In this document: positions 1 to 6,694 of the stretch, piece after piece | How the letters are laid out: each line of letters starts with the position of its first letter | Position numbering within the stretch: position 1 is the stretch's first letter | DNA from: Candidatus Neoflavobacterium equi | Lineage (GTDB): Bacteria > Bacteroidota > Bacteroidia > Flavobacteriales > Flavobacteriaceae | Length of the DNA stretch: 7,481 nt | Reading direction: 5' to 3' | Assembly (NCBI GenBank): GCA_018065745.1 | Contig: JAGHSS010000387.1 | Coordinates: forward strand, 1 to 7,481 | Translations under genes and position numbers: made by a program | Notes under the pieces: generated by a model | The model's input: only the letters and a program-made list of their open reading frames with translations | Databases searched by the model: none | What the model was told of the DNA's origin: nothing

Positions 1-10
1 GTATTATATA

Positions 11-1030
11 TTATTGTAAATTGATAGTCAAGCCAAAAAGACTTGTGTTGGCTGCTAAAGTGTAACGGGAGTATGAATAGTCAAATTTAATCTTGTTGAA
101 TCTCAAGCCAAATCCTGCTGATATCCCTGAGAAATTGCGTTGGTCCACGATGCGCAATTCTTCTCCTCTTCTGAAATTGTAACTCAAACGCAAATTAAAT
201 GCTTTTTGAGGAAACAATTCAGCTCCAAAGATGACGTGCCTCATGGCATTGTTGAAAAACCCAACCTTTTCTTCCTTTGCGGGTCCGTCAATTTGTTGCT
301 CTGCCCTATTGGGATTGCTGAAGGCAATATTCCACTCCTGTAAATTCTCTAACGTCAAATGCCAGCGCAAAGGTACGTTTTCTAATTCTTGTGACACACC
401 TAAAATTACTTCTAATGGCAAACTTTCTCTCAAGCCGGAATAGGTCGTGATCTGAGTCCCCATATTACGGACGACAAGCGCGATGTTAATATCGTTTTTT
501 TCGTCTATGTAAATAGCTCCAACGTCTGCCGCAACCCCAAATGAATTGTATGATTCAAGGGTGGAAGATATAAACTTGGCATTGGCTCCAAGATAGATGC
601 TGGTCCAGGGAATATTGTAAGCATAACCAAAAGATAAAGCGATTTCACTACCGGAAAAACTGGCCGTTTCACTCCCCTGCTCATCATATCCCTGGAAATC
701 TCCATAGTTGACATAATTTACAGCCGCATGAAAGGTTTGTACGTGTTTGTCGTAGTGAAAAGCATAGGCAGCAGTACCGTAAGTGACTTCTCCAAAAAGA
801 CTTCCGTAATTCAGGGAAAGGTGGTTGTGCATCTCTTCATTGATGGTGGCCGGATTGAAGATGGCTTGATTGACATCTTGGTCCCAGATGGTAATGGTTT
901 TACCACCCAAAGCGGCCTGTCTTGGCGAAGTGATCAGGTTCAAAAATTGATAGGTATGCTTCCCTCCAATTTGACCATGAGATATGGTTGAAAGAAAAAG
1001 AAGTGATAAACCTAAAAATTTTCTTAACAT
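11..1030 (-). CDS. porQ: Type IX secretion system protein PorQ, outer-membrane beta-barrel
   Basis: A complete 339-residue protein. Residues 1-19 form a signal peptide: M-L-R-K, then a hydrophobic core, ending in S-H-G before Q20. There is no lipobox cysteine, so it is an exported, non-lipidated protein. The rest has the alternating aromatic/polar pattern of a beta-barrel, with many Y/F/G-rich strands, and ends in the hydrophobic strand S-L-F-G-L-T-I-N-L-Q. The early segment with Y-Q-F-L-N-L and S-P-R-Q-A-A-L-G-G-K is the hallmark I recognise for PorQ in the PorV/PorQ group. In known systems PorQ sits in the outer membrane and anchors PorZ in the attachment complex (PorU, PorV, PorQ, PorZ) that processes T9SS cargo and fixes it to the cell surface. 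It follows lon, a pairing I recall from flavobacteria, where a cytidylate kinase gene often comes next; here that would lie beyond position 1. The lon terminator separates it from lon, so it probably has its own promoter. Assignment rests on recalled family features, not a search. Confidence 0.88.
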   Translation of the reverse strand: MLRKFLGLSLLFLSTISHGQIGGKHTYQFLNLITSPRQAALGGKTITIWDQDVNQAIFNPATINEEMHNHLSLNYGSLFGEVTYGTAAYAFHYDKHVQTFHAAVNYVNYGDFQGYDEQGSETASFSGSEIALSFGYAYNIPWTSIYLGANAKFISSTLESYNSFGVAADVGAIYIDEKNDINIALVVRNMGTQITTYSGLRESLPLEVILGVSQELENVPLRWHLTLENLQEWNIAFSNPNRAEQQIDGPAKEEKVGFFNNAMRHVIFGAELFPQKAFNLRLSYNFRRGEELRIVDQRNFSGISAGFGLRFNKIKFDYSYSRYTLAANTSLFGLTINLQ

Positions 1031-1088
1031 GATGTGGTTATTTGTTAAAATGTTACATGCGAAGTTAAAAAAAAATGTAAGAATAACT

Positions 1089-1127
1089 AAAAAAAAGAAG
1101 CTCCATTTTAATAAAAATGGAGCTTCT
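1089..1127 (-). terminator. Rho-independent terminator of lon
   Basis: Read on the minus strand, a perfect 14-bp stem (arms 1114-1127 and 1096-1109) with the 4-base loop 1110-1113 runs into a tract of eight T (1096-1089). It begins 20 bases after the lon stop codon. The plus strand has no T tract after the hairpin, so it works in one direction only. It separates lon from porQ. Confidence 0.93.
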
Positions 1128-1147
1128 AAGGGGATATCTATAAAGTA

Positions 1148-3601
1148 TTAATCGAATTTTTTAGGCTCTGATACAGATTCATCGGTAATGGCAATTGCCA
1201 ATACTTCACTCATCTTATCTACATAGTGGAAAGTCAAACCTTCTAAGTATGCTGCTTTAATCTCGTCAATATCTCTTTTGTTCTCTTTACAAAGAATAAT
1301 TTCTTGGATTCCCGCACGTTTTGCAGCCAAAATTTTCTCTTTGATACCTCCTACTGGCAATACTTTTCCTCTCAAAGTAATTTCACCAGTCATGGCTAAA
1401 TTTTTCTTTACTTTTTTCTGAGTCAAGGTAGACACCAAAGAAGTTAGCATGGTAATACCTGCACTAGGACCGTCTTTTGGAGTTGCTCCTTCTGGCACGT
1501 GGATGTGAATATTGTGTTTTGAAAGAATCTCTTCATCAATATTTAACTTTGCTGCATTAGACTTGATGTACTCCATGGCAATGGTTGCAGATTCCTTCAT
1601 GACAGTACCTAAGTTTCCTGTAATGGTCAAAGCGCCCTTCCCTTTGGAAATGATGGATTCAATATACAAGATATCCCCACCAACACTAGTCCAAGCCAAT
1701 CCGGTAACTACACCAGCAACATCGTTGTTTTCATATTTGTCGCGCTCCATTGTTGCCGCTCCCAAAATGGTAACAATATCTTCATTGGTAAGCACCACAT
1801 TGTAGGTCTCTTCCATAGCAATACACTTTGCTACATTTCTAACCACAGCAGCCATTTTCTTATCCAATCCACGAACACCCGATTCTCTGGTATATCCCGT
1901 GATGATTTTCTCCAATTGCTCTTGTTCTACCACCAAGTGCTTTTCTGTCAAACCGTGCTCTTTCAACTGTTTTGGCAACAGGTGTCTGCGCGCAATTTCA
2001 ACCTTTTCTTCAATGGTGTATCCCGTCATGTTGATGATCTCCATACGGTCTCTCAACGCCGGCTGAATACTTCCCATGTCATTTGAGGTAGCGATGAACA
2101 TGATTTTTGACAAATCATAGCCCATTTCCAAGAAGTTGTCATAGAAATCGCTGTTTTGTTCTGGATCCAACACCTCTAACAAGGCAGAAGATGGATCTCC
2201 GCTGTGAGAGCTTGACAACTTGTCAATCTCATCCAACACAAATACAGGATTTGACGTTCCAGCCTTTTTGATGGACTGGATGATTCTTCCCGGCATGGCA
2301 CCGATATATGTTTTTCTGTGTCCTCTAATTTCAGATTCGTCTCTCAAACCACCCAATGAGATTCTCACGTATTCTCTTCCCAAGGCTTCTGCTACAGATT
2401 TACCAATGGAAGTTTTACCAACCCCCGGAGGTCCGTAAAGACAAAGTATAGGAGATTTCATGTCGTTTCTCAGCTTCAATACAGCCAAGTGCTCAATGAT
2501 GCGTTTTTTGACGTCTTCCAAACCAAAGTGATCCTTGTCTAAAATGGCTTGTGCATTTTTAAGGTCAAATTTGTCTTTAGAAAATTTCTTCCACGGCAGG
2601 TCTAAATACAGCTCCAAATAGTTTCTCTGAATTCCAAAGTCTGGAGATTGTGGATTCATACGCTGCAATTTGTTCAACTCTTTGTCAAAGTGTTTTGCCA
2701 CTTTTGGAATCCATTTTTTACCTTTTGACTTTTTGCGCATATCCTCTATCTCTTGATCATGAGAAACGCCACCCAATTCCTCTTGGATGGTTTTCATTTG
2801 TTGATACAAGAAATATTCTTTTTGTTGTTGATCTAAGTCAACGCGCACTTTGGTTTGAATGTCGTTTTTCAACTGCACTTTTTGCAATTCAATATTCATG
2901 AAACGCAATACTTCCAAAGCTTTTTCCGTCAGGTTGTTGATCTCTAACAAACGTTGTTTGTCTTTGACATTTATTCCCATATTTGAGGAAACAAAATTGA
3001 TCAAAAACGGATTACTTTCTATATTTTTTATCGCAAAAGAAGTCTCAGATGGAATGTTTCCATTCTCATTGATGTATTGAACCGCCAAATCTTTTACAGA
3101 TTCTATGATGGTCAAAAACTCTTCATCAGACGCGTCAGGACGTTCTTCAACAACATCCTTAACTTTTGCTTTTAAGTAAGGTTCTTCAGAAGTAAGCTCT
3201 TCAATTTCAAAGCGCTTTTTACCTTGAAGAATTACGGTAATATTTCCATCAGGCAGACGCAGTACTCTCAAAATTCGAGCTACTGTTCCTGTGTGGTATA
3301 TGTCGTTTAGACCTGGATTTTCAACTTCCTCATCTAATTGAGCAACAACTCCAATTACCTTATCAGTCAGATTGGCGTCGTTAAGTAATTTTATTGATTT
3401 ATCTCTACCCGCAGTGATTGGAATAACAACACCAGGGAACAACACCATATTTCTAAGTGGTAAAATAGGCAATTCAGCCGGAACTTCTTCCTGATTCATC
3501 TCCTCTTCATCTTCTGCAGATAACAAAGGGATTAAATCTGCATCAGTGTCAATTTCCTGAAGTGACATACTGTCAATAGATACTAATTTTTGTCTAGACA
3601 T
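1148..3601 (-). CDS. lon: ATP-dependent protease Lon (endopeptidase La)
   Basis: A complete 817-residue cytoplasmic AAA+ serine protease that unfolds and degrades damaged and regulatory proteins. An acidic extension (about residues 1-42, with D-E-E-E-M) precedes the LON substrate-binding domain (about 43-240, opening with L-P-I-L-P-L-R-N). A charged helical linker follows. The AAA+ module has Walker A G-P-P-G-V-G-K-T at 390-397, Walker B V-F-V-L-D-E-I-D at 453-460, sensor-1 N507 in A-T-S-N-D, an arginine-finger region near R517/R519 and sensor-2 R577 in G-V-R-G-L-D. The C-terminal protease domain carries the Ser-Lys dyad: S713 in P-K-D-G-P-S-A-G and K756 in G-G-I-K-E-K, the same 43-residue spacing as S679/K722 of E. 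coli Lon. It is longer than E. coli Lon (784 aa) because of the N-terminal extension, which I recall as usual in Bacteroidota. The ATG at 3601 is preferred over the internal Met12 because flavobacterial homologues, as recalled, share the stretch before it. All catalytic residues are intact. It is probably monocistronic, lying between two terminators. Confidence 0.98.
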   Translation of the reverse strand: MSRQKLVSIDSMSLQEIDTDADLIPLLSAEDEEEMNQEEVPAELPILPLRNMVLFPGVVIPITAGRDKSIKLLNDANLTDKVIGVVAQLDEEVENPGLNDIYHTGTVARILRVLRLPDGNITVILQGKKRFEIEELTSEEPYLKAKVKDVVEERPDASDEEFLTIIESVKDLAVQYINENGNIPSETSFAIKNIESNPFLINFVSSNMGINVKDKQRLLEINNLTEKALEVLRFMNIELQKVQLKNDIQTKVRVDLDQQQKEYFLYQQMKTIQEELGGVSHDQEIEDMRKKSKGKKWIPKVAKHFDKELNKLQRMNPQSPDFGIQRNYLELYLDLPWKKFSKDKFDLKNAQAILDKDHFGLEDVKKRIIEHLAVLKLRNDMKSPILCLYGPPGVGKTSIGKSVAEALGREYVRISLGGLRDESEIRGHRKTYIGAMPGRIIQSIKKAGTSNPVFVLDEIDKLSSSHSGDPSSALLEVLDPEQNSDFYDNFLEMGYDLSKIMFIATSNDMGSIQPALRDRMEIINMTGYTIEEKVEIARRHLLPKQLKEHGLTEKHLVVEQEQLEKIITGYTRESGVRGLDKKMAAVVRNVAKCIAMEETYNVVLTNEDIVTILGAATMERDKYENNDVAGVVTGLAWTSVGGDILYIESIISKGKGALTITGNLGTVMKESATIAMEYIKSNAAKLNIDEEILSKHNIHIHVPEGATPKDGPSAGITMLTSLVSTLTQKKVKKNLAMTGEITLRGKVLPVGGIKEKILAAKRAGIQEIILCKENKRDIDEIKAAYLEGLTFHYVDKMSEVLAIAITDESVSEPKKFD

Positions 3602-3643
3602 GCTACTTAATTACGACTTTTTGTCATTAATATATTAAAACTG

Positions 3644-3659
3644 GATTTACCTGTAAATC
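3644..3659. promoter_or_regulatory. 16-bp palindrome in the lon leader, possible operator
   Basis: GATTTAC at 3644-3650 and its complement GTAAATC at 3653-3659 form perfect 7-base arms around a CT centre. It lies 43 bases upstream of the lon start codon, just downstream of the candidate -7 element, and so would cover the predicted transcription start. The short, symmetric form resembles a binding site for a dimeric regulator rather than an RNA hairpin, because the 2-base centre is too tight for a full stem. No known regulator motif is recognised, and in AT-rich DNA chance is possible. Confidence 0.3.
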
Positions 3660-3660
3660 G

Positions 3661-3690
3661 GCAATATACTTAAACCATTTGATTTTCAAA
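3661..3690 (-). promoter_or_regulatory. lon: Candidate Bacteroidota-type promoter of lon
   Basis: On the minus strand TTTG (3690-3687) is followed after 18 bases by TATATTGC (3668-3661). This approximates the Bacteroidota primary-sigma consensus of TTG near -33 and TAnnTTTG near -7, with one T missing from the second element. The predicted start of transcription, around 3655, gives a leader of about 55 bases. The upstream unit ends in a terminator at 3746, so lon needs a promoter in this gap, and this is the best match in it. Confidence 0.4.
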
Positions 3691-3745
3691 AGAATAATCG
3701 ATTTATAAGGCTTTATTACGGATTATAATTCAATGATTATGCCAC

Positions 3746-3777
3746 AAAAAAAAGTCGGAATACAATTTCCGACTTTT
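3746..3777 (-). terminator. Rho-independent terminator after the lipoprotein pair
   Basis: On the minus strand an 11-bp perfect stem (arms 3767-3777 and 3750-3760) with a 6-base loop (3761-3766) is followed by a run of eight T (3753-3746), four of which lie inside the stem. It starts 24 bases after the stop codon of the 235-residue lipoprotein gene and separates that unit from lon. Confidence 0.9.
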
Positions 3778-3801
3778 AGTGTTTATATAAACTGTGTATT
3801 T

Positions 3802-4509
3802 CTAGTTCACTTGGAAACTCTTGATGTTGTATTCCATCACAGTACCGTCTGCAGTAGTTTTAATTTTAATAGGTCCTACCCCATTCGCATACCAAATTTC
3901 CATTACATTTTCTTGGTTGATACCAGCCATATCCACTCTCAGGTTCAAAATCACTTTTGACTTGATTACCTCAGTGAAATTGCGTCCGTTGATGGTCATT
4001 GCCAAATCGCGTTCCACAATTTCCCCAACGATGTCCGTATTGTAAGTAGAAAATGGAATTCCGTTGAACGTGATACCCAATGATTGAGTATCTGTCCAGC
4101 TTGCCAATCCCGTTTCTGGTTCTTTTAGATATGTATATTCTCCGCCGCTAATGGACAAGGAAACCCCTTGCAATTCAGTGGTAACATCTCCTTGTTTCAT
4201 TTTGTAAACACTTCCTTGTTTGGAAATTGAAAATGCTGGATTCACGTCTAAACCAACAGATCTATCAATCAATTGACCGGTGATGTTGTGATATACATTC
4301 CCGTTGATTGTTTGATGTGACCCAATTTTAATAGTATCAGTCGCTGTGTTTGTAGCGTCTGAAGCGCTTGAATAAGTCCAGTAATTGTTTTCACTCAGTG
4401 GCCAGTAATTTACTGACGTCGTTGTCGTGTCTGTACTGTCATCATCTGATGAACAAGAGGCCAAAACAGCAAATAAAGCGAAGCACGATAATTTTAAAAT
4501 CTTTTTCAT
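3802..4509 (-). CDS. Predicted surface lipoprotein, unknown function, downstream paralogue of a tandem pair
   Basis: A complete 235-residue protein that I cannot assign to a named family. It starts with a classic lipoprotein signal: M-K-K, a hydrophobic core and the lipobox L-A-S-C with Cys19 as the lipidated residue. C-S-S-D-D-D-S directly after cleavage resembles the acidic lipoprotein export signal described for flavobacteria, so display on the cell surface is likely. A Thr/Asp-rich linker (22-32) leads to the folded part, which opens with Y-W-P-L and N-N-Y-W-T-Y (35-46) and ends with A-N-G-V-G-P-I-K (208-215). The same landmarks occur in the upstream neighbour, with T-I-N-G-R (172-176) matching T-V-N-G-N there, so the two are paralogues. 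The region is rich in beta-forming and polar residues and has no visible catalytic motif. The start lies 11 bases after the neighbour's stop, with no room for another promoter, so the two are co-transcribed. A terminator follows the gene. Confidence 0.85.
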   Translation of the reverse strand: MKKILKLSCFALFAVLASCSSDDDSTDTTTTSVNYWPLSENNYWTYSSASDATNTATDTIKIGSHQTINGNVYHNITGQLIDRSVGLDVNPAFSISKQGSVYKMKQGDVTTELQGVSLSISGGEYTYLKEPETGLASWTDTQSLGITFNGIPFSTYNTDIVGEIVERDLAMTINGRNFTEVIKSKVILNLRVDMAGINQENVMEIWYANGVGPIKIKTTADGTVMEYNIKSFQVN

Positions 4510-4520
4510 CCCTAGAATAA

Positions 4521-5243
4521 TTATTCGTTAACTGTATAAGAATCCAACACTTTGGTTGTAGTAGTTCCGTTTTCATATTCGCTAAGCGTTCTGATTACTC
4601 CCACTCCTTTAGCCAACCAAAATGATTGTTGCATAATTAAATCTTGTGAGTAAAAATCTTTGAAAACATGTTTTACGTGAATTACATTTTCATAGCGATT
4701 TCCATTCACTGTCACCGGAATATTCTTTTCGATGATGGTACTTTCAACAAGGAATTTTTTATCTACCTCTGGCATTTCAAATCCAAATGGACTGTATTTG
4801 TAATTTACCGTTTGGTTCCAAGTAGCTCCTTGAGCTAAATTTTCTTTTAATATAAGGTATTTATAGGAAGATATAATAAATCTCAAGCTTGTTGTACGTT
4901 CCGTAACCGTTACTGGAGCTGTTACAAACAAATAGTCATCTTCAATACGCTTTACTAGATTTTCAGCATTTTCTGGTTGTAACGCATCAAAACCATGATT
5001 CATTTTAAACCACATGGCATCCTCATAAGGAACTGCTCCTGACATAACAACAGAAGTTGAATCTAATCTTCCATTGGTTTTGTAGCGCCATACGTTATTT
5101 GTATTTCTTGGAAAATAATCATCAAATGACGTGACTACTTCAGAGTCAAATGCACCTGACAAATAAGGGTCGACAGGCTCTGTTTCACACAACACAAACG
5201 GTAATGCAGCTAACAAAAAAGCCAATATCTTTATTTTATTCAT
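4521..5243 (-). CDS. Predicted exported protein or lipoprotein, unknown function, upstream paralogue of a tandem pair
   Basis: A complete 240-residue protein of unrecognised function. The N-terminus is a signal peptide (M-N-K-I-K-I, then a hydrophobic run) ending in P-F-V-L-C at Cys19, followed by E-T-E-P-V-D-P. The position suggests a lipoprotein, but Leu18 just before the cysteine is not the small residue signal peptidase II normally needs. The mature part has D-Y-F-P-R-N-T-N-N-V-W-R-Y (42-54), L-K-E-N-L-A-Q-G-A-T-W (132-142), V-T-V-N-G-N-R-Y (177-184) and F-W-L-A-K-G-V-G-V-I (208-217). Each has a counterpart in the same order in the downstream gene. Overall identity looks low outside these blocks, so the duplication is old. 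The gene begins 53 bases after the MFS stop codon with no strong terminator between, so it may be transcribed with the transporter gene. Binding or scaffolding at the envelope is possible but not shown. Confidence 0.82.
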   Translation of the reverse strand: MNKIKILAFLLAALPFVLCETEPVDPYLSGAFDSEVVTSFDDYFPRNTNNVWRYKTNGRLDSTSVVMSGAVPYEDAMWFKMNHGFDALQPENAENLVKRIEDDYLFVTAPVTVTERTTSLRFIISSYKYLILKENLAQGATWNQTVNYKYSPFGFEMPEVDKKFLVESTIIEKNIPVTVNGNRYENVIHVKHVFKDFYSQDLIMQQSFWLAKGVGVIRTLSEYENGTTTTKVLDSYTVNE

Positions 5244-5296
5244 AGTTAGTTTGGTTGGTTAACGGCACTAAATTATAAATAATAATTAACATTTTT

Positions 5297-6607
5297 TTAA
5301 TGTTTATCCATTTTCTTTAGTAAATAAATTCCGAATAAAAAAAAGACGATCAAGAAAACGATAGCATTTCGCATACTTCCTGTCAATTGGTCTATGTATC
5401 CATAAAGAAACATTCCAATCACAATTCCCACCTTTTCAGTCACATCATAAAAACTAAAAAATGAAGTGGTGTCTTTTGTTTCTGGCAAAAACTTGGAATA
5501 GGTTGATCTTGACAGGGATTGAATCCCGCCCATAACCAATCCTACAAAGGCAGCGGTAATGTAAAAATGAATTGGAAGGGACACAAAATAAGCCACTGTA
5601 CAAATGATAACAAAGATGAAATTAATTCCCATCAGCACTTTGATGTTTCCATATTTTGAAGACAGTTTGGAAGTCAATATCGCACCCCCAACGGCTACCA
5701 GCTGAATCATCAGGATACTGACAATCAATCCGATTTGTTTTTCATTGTCGTCCTTCCACAGAATCACTTGCTCCCCAAAGAAGGTTGCAACCAGCATTAC
5801 CGTTTGAACAGCCATACTGTATACAAAAAACGCGGTTAAATAGCGCTTTAACTGCGGTTGTTGACCCAAGAGATTCCAAACGTTTTTTAATTCTTTAAAA
5901 CCACTGAATAAGATCCCGGTGGTCAATTTCCCCTTTTTCTCATAAACGGGTAAATAGTAAAAAGTGTACTGACTGAAACCCATCCACCAGATACCAACGG
6001 TAAGGAAAGAAATTCTCATGGCCAACAGCGCTGCCTCTTCTGCTGTTCCTGTAATGCCAAACCAGTCAGGCTTCATCACTAAGATCAAATTAAAAATCAT
6101 CAAAATGACAGAGCCGATGTACCCCAGTGAATACCCTTTGGCACTCAAACCGTCCTGTTGCTCCTTGTGGGCAATATCTGGAAGATATGAATTGTAAAAT
6201 ACCAAGGATCCCCAAAAACCGATCAATCCAAAGAAGTAGCAGGCCAAACTGAAAAACAATTGATCCAGATCAAACCAATACAATCCAATACAGGAGATGG
6301 ACCCCAGGTAGCAAAAGAATTGCATAAAACGTTTTTTGTTTCCCAGGAAATCAGCAATCCCAGAAAGAAATGGTGAAATCACAGCAACCACAAAGAACGC
6401 CAATGCCGTGACAAAAGAGATTAAGGCTGTATTTTTAAAATTCATACCCATAAAATCTATGTACAAATTTGGACGATGTTTGAACAGTTGCCCAAAGAAC
6501 AATGGAAAAATTGCGGATGAGATAACCAAGCTGTAAACAGAATTGGACCAATCATAGAATGCCCAAGCGTTGAGCAATTTTTTAGAACCTTTTTGTAGTG
6601 GTATCAT
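5297..6607 (-). CDS. MFS transporter, UMF1/Atg22-like family
   Basis: A complete 436-residue inner-membrane protein with about 11-12 hydrophobic segments, the usual size for the family. The opening L-N-A-W-A-F-Y-D-W-S-N-S (12-23) is the signature of the UMF1 group, bacterial relatives of the fungal vacuolar effluxer Atg22. The loop S-G-I-A-D-F-L-G-N-K-K-R-F (82-94) matches the conserved MFS loop between helices 2 and 3. Y-N-S-Y-L-P-D-I-A (138-146) and G-G-I-Q-S-L-S-R-S (360-368), followed by F-F-S-F-Y-D-V-T-E-K, are further family blocks. Fungal Atg22 exports amino acids from the vacuole; the substrate of the bacterial members is not established, and none can be read from this sequence. The start is supported by the short basic lead before the signature. 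Only 17 bases separate the start codon from the T tract of the M48 terminator. Two predicted secreted proteins follow, possibly on the same transcript. Confidence 0.93.
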   Translation of the reverse strand: MIPLQKGSKKLLNAWAFYDWSNSVYSLVISSAIFPLFFGQLFKHRPNLYIDFMGMNFKNTALISFVTALAFFVVAVISPFLSGIADFLGNKKRFMQFFCYLGSISCIGLYWFDLDQLFFSLACYFFGLIGFWGSLVFYNSYLPDIAHKEQQDGLSAKGYSLGYIGSVILMIFNLILVMKPDWFGITGTAEEAALLAMRISFLTVGIWWMGFSQYTFYYLPVYEKKGKLTTGILFSGFKELKNVWNLLGQQPQLKRYLTAFFVYSMAVQTVMLVATFFGEQVILWKDDNEKQIGLIVSILMIQLVAVGGAILTSKLSSKYGNIKVLMGINFIFVIICTVAYFVSLPIHFYITAAFVGLVMGGIQSLSRSTYSKFLPETKDTTSFFSFYDVTEKVGIVIGMFLYGYIDQLTGSMRNAIVFLIVFFLFGIYLLKKMDKH

Positions 6608-6624
6608 GGAGCGTGTTTTTAAAT

Positions 6625-6655
6625 AAAAAAAGCTGTCTTAACTATAAGACAGCTT
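6625..6655 (-). terminator. Rho-independent terminator of the M48 peptidase gene
   Basis: On the minus strand an 11-bp perfect stem (arms 6645-6655 and 6630-6640) with a 4-base loop (6641-6644) is followed by a T tract (6631-6625). It lies 39 bases after the M48 stop codon and ends 17 bases before the MFS start codon, so the two genes are probably separate transcription units despite the 87-base gap. Confidence 0.9.
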
Positions 6656-6663
6656 CGAAAATA
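6656..6663 (-). promoter_or_regulatory. Weak candidate -7 element for the MFS gene
   Basis: TATTTTCG on the minus strand differs by one base from the Bacteroidota -7 consensus TAnnTTTG. It lies beside an alternating AT run at 6661-6670. No TTG is seen at the proper distance upstream. A start about 7 bases downstream would fall inside the M48 terminator hairpin, so the MFS transcript would lack a full copy of it. The match is weak, but a promoter is needed in this gap if the terminator is efficient. Confidence 0.2.
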
Positions 6664-6694
6664 TATATATTTTTTGGATTATGATCAGAAATTA

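Noticed and set aside
1060..1067. TAACTTCG (minus strand) as a -7 element for porQ
   Set aside because: One mismatch to the consensus and no -33 TTG; upstream lies a T9 run and the lon terminator. A porQ promoter probably exists here but cannot be placed.
1512..1805. Plus-strand open frame of 97 codons inside lon, and similar plus-strand frames elsewhere (for example 6988-7293 and 728-991)
   Set aside because: They lie antisense to genes with clear family motifs, show no recognisable domain or start context, and are expected by chance.
3602..3801. Longest gene-free stretch checked for a small gene, tRNA or riboswitch
   Set aside because: No convincing frame, cloverleaf or known riboswitch structure is visible; the content is explained by the terminator at 3746-3777 and the lon leader.
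5268..5275. TAATTTAG (minus strand) as a -7 element for the 240-residue protein gene
   Set aside because: One mismatch to TAnnTTTG, but no TTG at the proper distance upstream; in such AT-rich sequence the match carries little weight.
5285..5305. Inverted repeat AACATT/AATGTT around the MFS stop codon as a terminator
   Set aside because: The stem has only six A/T-rich pairs with no T tract after it on the minus strand, much weaker than the three real terminators in the window.
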